Shown in pieces: positions 1 to 7,533 of a stretch of 64,000 nt of DNA. The translations under genes were made by a program, and so were the position numbers. Under the pieces are notes generated by a model. It was not told where the DNA came from and did no database searches. It saw only the letters and a program-made list of their open reading frames with translations. The number at the start of each line of letters is the position of its first letter. The stretch's first letter is position 1. Origin of the DNA: Pseudomonadota bacterium (GTDB lineage Bacteria > Pseudomonadota > Gammaproteobacteria > Xanthomonadales > Rhodanobacteraceae); NCBI GenBank assembly GCA_021827205.1, contig JAKAWV010000015.1, forward strand, positions 1 through 64,000, written 5' to 3'.

Positions 1-94
1 TCATCGCTGCGGCCATTCCCTTGCGCGCCCGCCCGCGGCGGGCCATGCGCGCACCCTCGCGCGCGGCGCGTACGGCGTCAAGCGGCAGGCCGGA

Positions 95-2536
95 TCAAAG
101 CTCATGCAGGCTCTCCGCCGGCTCCGCGCGCGCCGCGCGATGCGCGGGGAAGTGCGCGACCAGGAACACCGCCAGCAGCAGCACCGCCAGGGCGATCCAG
201 GTCGGCCAGCCGAAGGGCGCAACCTGCGCGCCGGAGAGCAGGGCGAACTGCTGCGCCAGCCAGGGCGCGAACAACAGGGCCAGCACGGCGCCGGCCGCGC
301 CCAGCAGCAGGGTGCCGACCACCACCCCGGTGTACAAGCGGCGCGGGCTCGCCCCCAGCGCCTGCCGGATCGCGTCCACCCGCTTGCGCATCGCCAGGAA
401 CAGGTGCAGGAACACGGCCAGGCCGATTAGGGCGATCAGCAGGCCAAAGCCCGCTACCGCGCCGAACGCCGTCGCCAAGACCCGCTGCGGGCGGTCGAGC
501 TGGCTGAGCCACTGCGCGCTCGACTGGATCGACCCCACCTGGAGATCCGCTCCATCCTCCGCAAAGACACGTTGCACCGCGGCCTTGAGTGCCGGATAGC
601 GCGCGACGGGAATCGCCGGGCGGATCAGGAGTTGTCCGCCATAGAAATCAAAGTCATCGCTCCAGCCATGCAGAGGCACAATGAAACTGGCGACCGCGCC
701 ACGCACCGGGCCGTTGATACGCAAGGGCGCGATCACGCCACGCACCCGGTAAGGATGGTGGCCATGCCGCTTGTACAGCAAGCGTCCGATGGCCGCCCGA
801 ACGCTGCCGAACAGGACACGGGCCACCCGGGCATCGATCAGTATCTCGCGCGGGTTCGGGTTGTCGCTGCTGAAATTGCGCCCGGCCAGCAGGTGAACCT
901 CACCAGCCCGCAGCCAACCCGATGAAGCCGCAAAGCCTTGCGCGGCAATTCCGGCCTGCCCCTTCACAAACTCCAGACGCATGGTCGCGAAATTGCCGAC
1001 ACCATGCCGATAGGCGAAGCCGACCACCGGGCCAACGGCCATTTCGGCATGCGGTTCGATTCCCGCGATGGCCGCCTGCAAGTTCGCCATCCGCTCCGCG
1101 TCCGATGCCGGATTGGTCACCGTCCGTACGCGCTTGTAGTCCATCGACAGCAAGGTCAACCGCTGCCCCTGCAGCATCCCCAGCGGCTCGTGCGCCATGT
1201 GCCATGCGTATTGCGTGCCCCAAAGGGCCAGCACCACCAGAAACGCGGCGAGCGTGAATTCGATGGCGAGAACACTGCCTCCGAGCCGGCGCTGGCTCCG
1301 TGGCGTGCTGACGCGCGAGGTGGCAAACGCGCGCGCATCGGGCAACAACAGCACTGCTTCCAGCAACACCTCAATGACCGCTACTGCCAGGATCACCAGG
1401 AGCGCCATGTCCATCAAGTGCAATAAATCGAGGCTCTGCAGGACGCGCAGCCAAATTGAGTAAAACCCGGCTGCAGCAATCATGCGCCGAGCAAAAATGG
1501 AGGCCGCGCCGAGCAGCACACCAGCCACCACCATCGTCAGCAGCACTCCAAGCAGCACGCGATACAGGACATGCCTCAGCTGCCAGACACGCGTCGCGCC
1601 CAATGTGCGCTCGACCGCGCGCACCCCGCGCAGCCGCAAGATTCTGAGAAAATCCATCGCGACGAGATTGACCACGGTCACCAACAGGGCCGTTATGGCG
1701 AGGCCCAAGTACAGCGTGAGCCTGTGCGTTGCCGCGGCAACGGCATGGACATCCACGGTATACGGCTGCGCCAGAACGACACCGCTGCTGCCCGCGGCCG
1801 CGACGCCTTGCGGCCGACGCTGCCAGGCCACATCCAAGTCATGTCGGATCTCCGCCACCGGCATGCCCGTCGGCGCACTGAGCATCACCGGCACGTTATT
1901 GAGGTTGGACGGCCACTTCCGTCCCATTTGGTGATAAAGGTATGGCAATGGCATCCATGCGAAGGGCAGGCCTTCGCGGTCTCGGGTTCCGAGACCGCTG
2001 ATGCCATGAAAGGCATTGGTGACGACGCCGACAATCTGCAAAGGGGTGGCGTGGGAAATATGTCGGCCAGTCAAGACATCGCGACCCAGGGCAGCTCGCG
2101 CGCTGCCGAATAACGTCCTGGCCAAGGCGCGGTTGATCACCACGACTGGGGCATTCGCGCGCACTTCGGCAGCCGATATCGTCGTGCCCAGCACATGCGG
2201 CAAGTCCACCGCACGGAAGTAGTGCGCAGAGACCATCTCTGTCCACACATGGTCTTGTCTTCTCGCTCCGCCCGGCAGTGCGAAATCGATTCCCCGGCCC
2301 CCCGCAGTGGCAATTGCCAATTCAGGCGGCAAACGCTGCCCCATCTGGCTGATGAAATCGGTACTAAGTTGATAGTCCACTCCATGCGCAGTTTCAATTC
2401 CGAGTGCGAAATAGCGCCTGCCCGGCGAAGCGCCCTGGATGTGTGCGTCACTCATGCCCCGCAGCAGCGCGTAGCAAAAGATAACCGCCGCTAGTGCTAC
2501 GCCAATCAGAGTATATGTAAAGGCTCTTCCTTTCAC
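95..2536 (-). CDS. Duplicated FtsX/MacB-type ABC permease (ADOP-like), copy A
   Basis: This 813-aa membrane protein has the layout of the duplicated orphan permeases (ADOP type). It shows an N-terminal membrane anchor (about residues 8-27), a MacB-type periplasmic domain, a hydrophobic FtsX block (about 270-400), and a second periplasmic domain followed by a C-terminal FtsX block (about 690-800). It starts with GTG at 2536, overlapping the stop of the upstream C39 gene in a GTGA junction, so translation is probably coupled. No ATPase gene lies in this operon within the window, so it either borrows an ATPase or has one beyond position 1. Its last 150 bp or so are nearly identical to the end of copy B (3669-6107). 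The family assignment is solid; the substrate is unknown. Confidence 0.85.
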   Translation of the reverse strand: MKGRAFTYTLIGVALAAVIFCYALLRGMSDAHIQGASPGRRYFALGIETAHGVDYQLSTDFISQMGQRLPPELAIATAGGRGIDFALPGGARRQDHVWTEMVSAHYFRAVDLPHVLGTTISAAEVRANAPVVVINRALARTLFGSARAALGRDVLTGRHISHATPLQIVGVVTNAFHGISGLGTRDREGLPFAWMPLPYLYHQMGRKWPSNLNNVPVMLSAPTGMPVAEIRHDLDVAWQRRPQGVAAAGSSGVVLAQPYTVDVHAVAAATHRLTLYLGLAITALLVTVVNLVAMDFLRILRLRGVRAVERTLGATRVWQLRHVLYRVLLGVLLTMVVAGVLLGAASIFARRMIAAAGFYSIWLRVLQSLDLLHLMDMALLVILAVAVIEVLLEAVLLLPDARAFATSRVSTPRSQRRLGGSVLAIEFTLAAFLVVLALWGTQYAWHMAHEPLGMLQGQRLTLLSMDYKRVRTVTNPASDAERMANLQAAIAGIEPHAEMAVGPVVGFAYRHGVGNFATMRLEFVKGQAGIAAQGFAASSGWLRAGEVHLLAGRNFSSDNPNPREILIDARVARVLFGSVRAAIGRLLYKRHGHHPYRVRGVIAPLRINGPVRGAVASFIVPLHGWSDDFDFYGGQLLIRPAIPVARYPALKAAVQRVFAEDGADLQVGSIQSSAQWLSQLDRPQRVLATAFGAVAGFGLLIALIGLAVFLHLFLAMRKRVDAIRQALGASPRRLYTGVVVGTLLLGAAGAVLALLFAPWLAQQFALLSGAQVAPFGWPTWIALAVLLLAVFLVAHFPAHRAARAEPAESLHEL

Positions 2537-2913
2537 GGTCTACCGTCGGCTAATTGGATCACCAGAAATTTGGCTGTGGCCTGCTTCAGCACCACGAAGT
2601 GATTCAGATCCCAGTGCAGGATGCACGGGGTGCGCAGGTGCCGCAGGTGTTCCATCTCCACACGCAGCGGGCGCGAGGCCAGGTCCAGGCGCCCGGCACA
2701 GGCGATCAACTGGGTCAGCGTCATGCCCTTCAGCGACAGCGACTCGCGCTGGCGCAGGCTGGGCAGGTCGATGTCATGGCCGTAGAAGCAGCCGACCATG
2801 GCGACGGAGGCCAGCCCGCATTCGGCGGCCTCGGTTTGCAGCAGCATGGGCAGCCGTCGGCGACGGGTCGTCCCGTGCGCGGGCCAGACCGAAGCGGCGG
2901 CGGTCGCGCTCAT
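2533..2913 (-). CDS. Free-standing C39 peptidase domain (truncated bacteriocin-exporter N-terminus)
   Basis: This 126-aa protein corresponds to the N-terminal peptidase domain of CvaB/C39 ABC exporters, which cleave after Gly-Gly in leader peptides. The cysteine motif QTEAAECGLASVAM (about 27-40) and the histidine motif HWDLNHFVVL (about 99-108) are present. The protein stops just where the DPA motif with the third catalytic residue is expected; it reads IQLADGRP instead. The membrane and ATPase domains of normal exporters (about 700 aa) are absent. Both ends overlap neighbours (ATGA with the HlyD-like gene, GTGA with the permease), so it is embedded in a tight operon. It could be a stand-alone processing or leader-binding protein for the peptide at 6328-6519, or a deletion remnant. 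Activity is uncertain because of the altered Asp region. Confidence 0.75.
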   Translation of the reverse strand: MSATAAASVWPAHGTTRRRRLPMLLQTEAAECGLASVAMVGCFYGHDIDLPSLRQRESLSLKGMTLTQLIACAGRLDLASRPLRVEMEHLRHLRTPCILHWDLNHFVVLKQATAKFLVIQLADGRP

Positions 2914-3545
2914 GGCGCCGCGACGCCCGCGTGGTGCGGCAACGTGTGCGGCGCCTTCGGATGTGCGACGGACTGGTCATCGCCGTGGACCAGCCACGCC
3001 AGCAGACGTCGGCGCGGCAGCGCGATCTGCCCGCGCAGCACGATACCTGGCTTCAACGCAGCACCGGGCGTGCCGCGCACAACAGAGGGCGGCAGGCGCA
3101 CCACCACGCGATAGAACGCGGCGCCGCGTGCCGTGGCCCGGCGCGGACGCATCTCGGCGCCGACGACCGGCACTGGATCGATGCGCGCGACCGTGCCCCG
3201 TTGATGCAGGTCCGCGTACGGATAGACGCCATAGCGCAGCCGCACCGGCAGACCGGGCCGCACGGCGGCGATGGCCCCGGACGGCACGAGCAGTTGCGCG
3301 TCGAACCTCTTGCCAGCGGGCGACGACGCAGCGATCAGTACGCCGTGCGCTTGAATGCGCGGCGTGTACTGGGCGAACCAGAGAAAAGCGAACAAGCCCG
3401 CGACCAGTGCCGCCGCCATGGCGGCCACCAGCCAGTGCGCCAGCGGCGTGTTGATCAGGACACGCCCCAGCAGTGCCTGACGCTGCGCTTCCAGCGCCTC
3501 GGGTCTGAACAGCCGAAACCCCTCTGTCGTACTCGCCGCACTCAT
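2910..3545 (-). CDS. Short HlyD/CvaA-like membrane fusion protein lacking the hairpin
   Basis: This 211-aa protein has the typical start of C39-associated adaptors (LFRPEALEAQRQALLGRV), one membrane segment at about 38-60, and the C-terminal adaptor barrel (LLVPSGAIAAVRPGLPVRLRY). Family members are usually about 400 aa and carry a long periplasmic coiled-coil hairpin. Here the segment between the membrane anchor and the barrel is missing in frame. I chose the ATG at 3545 because AGGGA lies 7 nt upstream; an in-frame TAA lies just above. It overlaps the C39 gene by ATGA. It would act in the inner membrane and periplasm as the adaptor of a peptide exporter, but without the hairpin it probably cannot reach TolC, so it is either specialised or decaying. 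Confidence 0.75.
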   Translation of the reverse strand: MSAASTTEGFRLFRPEALEAQRQALLGRVLINTPLAHWLVAAMAAALVAGLFAFLWFAQYTPRIQAHGVLIAASSPAGKRFDAQLLVPSGAIAAVRPGLPVRLRYGVYPYADLHQRGTVARIDPVPVVGAEMRPRRATARGAAFYRVVVRLPPSVVRGTPGAALKPGIVLRGQIALPRRRLLAWLVHGDDQSVAHPKAPHTLPHHAGVAAP

Positions 3546-3588
3546 CCCAGAGTCCCTGCGCAAGTGGTCGTGCGGAACTATTTACCCA

Positions 3589-3598
3589 CCCCCCCCCC
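3589..3598. repeat. Ten-base C homopolymer upstream of the HlyD-like gene
   Basis: An uninterrupted run of ten C (G on the coding strand) sits 44 nt upstream of the start at 3545, in the gap after permease copy B. Such runs slip readily and could vary promoter or leader spacing. An in-frame TAA between the run and the gene rules out a change in protein N-terminus by slippage. Confidence 0.6.
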
Positions 3599-3668
3599 AC
3601 TGCCGTGCGCATACGGCGGAAATACTTTTTCGTGAGATCGAGGAACGGCGATGCCGCGAGTGCGCTAC

Positions 3669-6107
3669 TCAAAGCTCATGCAGGCTCTCCGCCGGCTCGG
3701 TGCGCGCCGCGCGGCGCGCGGGGAAGTGCGCGACCAGGAACACCGCCAGCAGCAGCACCGTTAGCGCGATCCAGGTCGCCGCACCGTAGGGCGCCACCTG
3801 CGCGCCGGAGAGCAGCGCGTATTGCGTGGCCAGCCAGGGCACCAGCAACAGGGCGATGATCGCGCCGATGCCGGCCACGGCCAGCGTGCCCAGCACCACG
3901 CTGAAGTAGGTGCGTGATGGCGTCGCGCCCAGTGCGCTCTCGATGGCCAACAGGCGCCGGCGTTGCGCCAGGTACAGACGCAACAGGGCGAAGATGCCCG
4001 ACAGTGCGATGCCCCAGGCGAACAGCGCGATGGCGGTGAACACGCGCGATTGCGTGATCTGCTGCGCGGCCAGCCAGTCGCGCAGCTCGCCGGTGCTGCG
4101 TACGCCCGCCGTAGTGAGATGCACATGTTCACGCTCGAAAAGCGCATCCAGGCGCTGCCGCAATGCCGCGCGTTGTGCGTCGCTCAAATCGCCGCCAATC
4201 GCAAGACTGTGCGGCCCGCCCGCGAGACCATACACATCATCGCGCAAGTCCTGGAACACCACCGGGCAACTGTCTTTGCGGCTGCCGCCCAGATACACCG
4301 GCGCCAGCACACCCACAACACGTTGCGGCTTGCTGTCGTACTGCTTGACAACGGATTGCCCAAGGGCGCCCCGTACTGATCCGAACAGGCGATCGGCCAC
4401 GCGTGCATCCAGCAGAACCGTGTCCGGCTGCGCGTGGACCGCATCAAAGTTGGTACCTGCCCGCACATGTACGCCAGCGGCCTCGACCCAGCCCGGTGTG
4501 GCTTGATGCACGCAGGCACTGATGACATGCGTTCCCGCGTGGATCGTTACGGGCATGTCGGAGCCGACGCCGGGCCTGATCTGGGGGCCAAACCCGAGCG
4601 CGCGGCCCGCCGGCACGACTTGCGCTGCGGTATCGAGCGTAGTCTGCAGCACGGCCTGTTGTGCATGTAAATCCTGGCGCTCACTGAAAATGTTGCGCGT
4701 GATATCGAGATCGACGAATGTCGCCGGGCGATCCAGCATACCGAGCCGCTCGTGTACGGTATGCCATGCATAACCGATGGTCCACGCCGCAAGCACGCTC
4801 ATCGCCATGCCCAACAGGACCTCCGCGGCCAACAGCACCGACCCGAACACCCGGTCGCCACGCGTGCCCGATACCGTGCGCACATCATCCAGACGTTCAC
4901 GGCCAAACAGGAACAGCAGCGGCAGCAACTCGACCAGCATGGCTAACACCACCACAACAGGCAGAATCCACGTCAAGGGCGCAAGCAGCGCATGCGGTGT
5001 CAGCACTGGACCCAGCATACTTACCAAGTGACGCAAAAGCAGCGCGCCCAGTGCGACGAGCACCGCGGTTGCCAGCAGCAGCGCCAGCAGTGTCGCGAGA
5101 CCCCGCCACAATAGACGCCGCCACAGCCAGTGACGGCGTGCTCCCAGTACACGTTCGAGCTGAAGCGTGTTGCGCCGGCGCAGATAGTCCAGCCAGCGCA
5201 ACACCATCACGTTGATGGTTGCCAGTACCAACGCCGTGATCGCCAGCCCGAAAAACAGCCTGATACGCTTGGCGATCAGCTTCTGCGCCGCAGGGAACAG
5301 GGTGTAGGGCGCTGTCCAGGCAAAGCCTTGTGCATCGGCCGGGCGACTATCGCCCATGCCGGCAAACACGCGTGCGAGTTCACTGCGCAACTGCGGCGTC
5401 CCGACATCCGCAGGAACACTGAGAAGAGGCGCCCAACCCTCTGTCGCCACGATACTCAGCAGATCGCCTGCGGGTGCCTTGCGGGTTTTTGTCGGCCAGA
5501 AACCATTGCTGACCAGCGGCATCAGTGGGCCGGGAATCCAAGCTTGCACCGGATGGCTACTGAAGCGCCCGTCGATCCCGCCAAACACCGCCGGTAACAC
5601 GCCGACGACACGCAAGGCCAATCCATAGCTGTCAAATACGACCCGACCAATAGCTGCGCCCACACCACCGAACCAGCGCTGCGCCGTCGCTTGCGAAAGC
5701 ACGATGACCAGTGCGCCATCGCGCTGGTCGCGCAGTTCGATCAGCCTTCCGGCCAACGGCCGCAGATGCAGGGCTTGCATGTAATCGCCAAAGACTGTCC
5801 CCACTTTCAACTGTGACAGGTCTTTGCCTGCACGGGGGCCCATGGCGTAATCCCAAGAGGGAGCAAGTCCTACATGCCATCGCGCCGGCAGGTGGGCGAT
5901 AAGGGCCGGAAGGTCGGAACTCTGGACAGTGGTGAAACTGACCCCTTCGGGGTGTTGGTAACCCAATGCGAGGTATTGGTACCCAGGCGCTGAGCCACCG
6001 ATCCGCGGCGAATCCCAGGCATGCAGCACGGTCGCGGCCAGCGCACAAGCCGCTACTGCAAACGCGAGTAGTGCGTATGCTATCCATTGGCTTAGAGGTA
6101 TTCGCAT
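3669..6107 (-). CDS. Duplicated FtsX/MacB-type ABC permease (ADOP-like), copy B
   Basis: This is an 812-aa paralogue of the permease at 95-2536, with the same order: N-terminal membrane anchor (about 10-30), MacB-like periplasmic domain, FtsX block (about 265-400), second periplasmic domain, and C-terminal FtsX block ending in EPAESLHEL. It starts at ATG 6107; there is no strong Shine-Dalgarno sequence, but an 11-bp palindrome (TGAGTTACTCA, 6115-6125) lies immediately upstream. It lies downstream of the leader-peptide gene, separated by a structured repeat, and upstream of the HlyD-like gene. It probably forms a heteromeric permease with copy A for peptide or lipoprotein extrusion. The identity of the ATPase partner and substrate is inference. 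Confidence 0.85.
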   Translation of the reverse strand: MRIPLSQWIAYALLAFAVAACALAATVLHAWDSPRIGGSAPGYQYLALGYQHPEGVSFTTVQSSDLPALIAHLPARWHVGLAPSWDYAMGPRAGKDLSQLKVGTVFGDYMQALHLRPLAGRLIELRDQRDGALVIVLSQATAQRWFGGVGAAIGRVVFDSYGLALRVVGVLPAVFGGIDGRFSSHPVQAWIPGPLMPLVSNGFWPTKTRKAPAGDLLSIVATEGWAPLLSVPADVGTPQLRSELARVFAGMGDSRPADAQGFAWTAPYTLFPAAQKLIAKRIRLFFGLAITALVLATINVMVLRWLDYLRRRNTLQLERVLGARRHWLWRRLLWRGLATLLALLLATAVLVALGALLLRHLVSMLGPVLTPHALLAPLTWILPVVVVLAMLVELLPLLFLFGRERLDDVRTVSGTRGDRVFGSVLLAAEVLLGMAMSVLAAWTIGYAWHTVHERLGMLDRPATFVDLDITRNIFSERQDLHAQQAVLQTTLDTAAQVVPAGRALGFGPQIRPGVGSDMPVTIHAGTHVISACVHQATPGWVEAAGVHVRAGTNFDAVHAQPDTVLLDARVADRLFGSVRGALGQSVVKQYDSKPQRVVGVLAPVYLGGSRKDSCPVVFQDLRDDVYGLAGGPHSLAIGGDLSDAQRAALRQRLDALFEREHVHLTTAGVRSTGELRDWLAAQQITQSRVFTAIALFAWGIALSGIFALLRLYLAQRRRLLAIESALGATPSRTYFSVVLGTLAVAGIGAIIALLLVPWLATQYALLSGAQVAPYGAATWIALTVLLLAVFLVAHFPARRAARTEPAESLHEL

Positions 6108-6114
6108 GTTATCG

Positions 6115-6158
6115 TGAGTTACTCAAAAGTGCTCGCCTTGGAGTAACCCATGGCGAGC
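6115..6158. promoter_or_regulatory. Palindrome and stem-loop ahead of permease copy B
   Basis: TGAGTTACTCA (6115-6125) is an 11-bp palindrome directly upstream of the permease start. Further upstream GCTCGCC (6131-6137) pairs with GGCGAGC (6152-6158). On the mRNA from the leader-peptide gene this could be an attenuator or processing site. No T-run follows, so a strong intrinsic terminator is unlikely. Confidence 0.35.
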
Positions 6159-6181
6159 AAAGTTTCTATGGCCAGTGATTA

Positions 6182-6316
6182 GTTTGCAAAGCCGGGTGTC
6201 CTGCCGCGGCTTGCCAACCAACGGGCGCGGCAGAGCCGCGCCACCTTGGTCGCAACAAGCACTTGCGTGCTCGTCGCGGCTGCACATCCATGTGCCGGAG
6301 CGGTTTTGCAAACCGC
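6182..6316. repeat. Structured 136-bp interspersed repeat, copy 1
   Basis: This intergenic element recurs at 16741-16876 with about 85-90% identity by eye. It begins with GTTTGCAAA and ends with TTTGCAAACCGC, giving inverted ends. Internally it can form three hairpins: a GGCGCGGC-type arm pair, a GCACATCCATGTGC palindrome, and GCGGTTT-TGC-AAACCGC at the end. It has no coding content. It sits between the leader-peptide gene and permease copy B, where it could act as a transcript-processing or terminating element. Confidence 0.75.
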
Positions 6317-6327
6317 TCCAGTGCAGG

Positions 6328-6519
6328 TCACCCGGGCGGGCATGGTGTAGGTTTAGAATCTCCTCCGCCAGACCCAGTAGTGGTAGAGCAGCCATCCGTC
6401 TGTGGCGTTGTGACGATCTTGCCACCACCGTTGCCAGTGCCGCCAGAAACATGAGCCATCTCTTCACGTGACAGTAAACGACCAAGGACGCGATACGACG
6501 TTGGTTCAGAAGTTTTCAT
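6328..6519 (-). CDS. Double-glycine-leader secreted peptide precursor
   Basis: This 63-aa precursor starts at ATG 6519 behind AGGAG with 7-nt spacing. Residues 16-27 (LSREEMAHVSGG) match the classical leader consensus at every position: L-12, S-11, E-8, M-7, V-4, G-2, G-1. Cleavage after Gly27 would release 36 residues rich in Gly, Thr and Pro with two cysteines (one near the middle, one four residues from the end) that could form a disulfide. This is the expected substrate of a C39 peptidase, and a C39 domain lies in the same gene cluster (2533-2913). A 17-bp perfect inverted repeat lies upstream. The mature part resembles no bacteriocin I recognise; it could be an antimicrobial or a signal. 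Confidence 0.8.
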   Translation of the reverse strand: MKTSEPTSYRVLGRLLSREEMAHVSGGTGNGGGKIVTTPQTDGCSTTTGSGGGDSKPTPCPPG

Positions 6520-6563
6520 ACCATTACTCCTATATTGTGTGCGGAAGCGCCCGCACTTCGGCC

Positions 6564-6580
6564 ATGCGGACTATCCGCAT
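6564..6580. promoter_or_regulatory. Perfect inverted repeat upstream of the leader-peptide gene
   Basis: ATGCGGA-CTA-TCCGCAT has 7-bp arms and a 3-bp spacer. It ends 44 bp upstream of the ATG at 6519 and is a plausible operator for the peptide gene. No convincing -35/-10 pair was identified around it. Confidence 0.35.
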
Positions 6581-6841
6581 GAATTCGATGACGCAAACAC
6601 TGAGTCCGTTTTTATGGCAAGACAGTCTTACATACCGTCATACTGAAGCATCTCTCAGGCACCTCTCACATTCTTGCCTCACGCTAGTATTCTGGTTCGC
6701 GCCGCTGAGTGTCGCGGGCCAAGTGCGTCATCTATTTACCTGATTACCCACTTGTTCGCAGCCTTTGATACGCACGAGTCGTAGCGTGCAACCACCTGAT
6801 CCAGCGAGGGTTGCACCATGGCCAAGAACGAAATCCAGTTA

Positions 6842-6860
6842 ACCCGCCTGCGGCGGTTGA
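6842..6860. repeat. Mini-insert copy 1 inside the IS1595 transposase
   Basis: The 19-mer ACCCGCCTGCGGCGGTTGA, built on the palindrome CCGCC-TGC-GGCGG, interrupts the transposase between the codons for MAKNEIQ and PGMSLPTF. The same 19-mer recurs at 7106-7124. Confidence 0.7.
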
Positions 6861-7105
6861 AAAGCGCCTCAGCCCGGCATGAGCCTGCCAACTTTCCTCG
6901 AACGTTACGGCACCGAGGCCCAGTGCCGCGATGCCCTGAGGCAAATGCGCTGGCCCGGCGGATTCCGTTGCCCGCACTGCGGGCATGCCGGCTACTGCCA
7001 ATTGCGCGGTCACCCGGTGCTCCAGTGCAACCGCTGCAAGCGTCAGGTCTCGCTGACCGCCGGCACCCTGTTCGCGCGCACCCACTTGCCGCTGCGCATC
7101 GGGTG

Positions 7106-7124
7106 ACCCGCCTGCGGCGGTTGA
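7106..7124. repeat. Mini-insert copy 2 inside the IS1595 transposase
   Basis: This is the second exact copy of the 19-mer at 6842-6860, located between the codons for HLPLRI and FLAIYLL. It introduces a stop (TGA at 7104-7106) and a frameshift. Confidence 0.7.
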
Positions 7125-7533
7125 GAACCACTTCCTGGCGATCTACCTGCTGACCCAGCACAAGAACGGCATCTCGGCCTTGAGCCTGCGCCGGCAGTTG
7201 GGCGTCAACGCCAACACCGCCTGGCTGATCAAGCACGACCAACGGAAGTCCCCAAGGGACAAGCTGATGCAGACCATGATCGAGCGCGATGATGCCAAGC
7301 CGCTGGCTGGCATCGTTCAACTGGACGATGCCTACTGGGGCGGTGAGCGCCACGGTGGCTCGACCGGTCGAGGCAGCCCAGGCAAGACGCCGTTCGTGGC
7401 CGCCGTGCAGATCACTGCGGAAGGCTTTCCCATGGCGATGCGCATGGACGTAGTGCCGGGCTTCCGCAAGACCGCGTTGGCGCAGTGGGCGCGGCGCCAT
7501 CTGGCGCCGGACCATCGCGCAGCGCGCCGGAAT

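Larger units (their letters stand above)
6818..7515 (+). pseudogene. IS1595-family transposase, doubly interrupted and 3'-truncated
   Basis: The pieces read as an IS1595/ISXO2-type transposase. They are a start MAKNEIQ (6818), then MSLPTFLERYGTEAQC with a zinc ribbon (CPHCGHAGYC...CNRCKRQ, 6879-7105), then, after a frame change, the helix-turn-helix and first DDE segment (LSLRRQLGVNANTAWLIKH; GIVQLDDAYWGGERHGG, 7130-7510). Two insertions, each adding 28 nt net, break the frame: one after codon 7 and one at about 7101-7130. Both contain the same 19-mer. The 3' part is missing; the sequence runs into the end of the isocitrate dehydrogenase gene at 7534. I could not define terminal inverted repeats. 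The element is dead. Confidence 0.85.

Noticed and set aside
1-222. Small minus-strand ORF at the left edge
   Set aside because: It overlaps the end of permease copy A in another frame, and its last part is low-complexity. A following gene might begin at the very edge (ATG near 2-15), but too little sequence is present to call it.
3546-3672. Possible fusion of an upstream frame to the HlyD-like gene by slippage in the C10 tract
   Set aside because: An in-frame TAA lies between the tract and the start, so slippage cannot create a longer protein.
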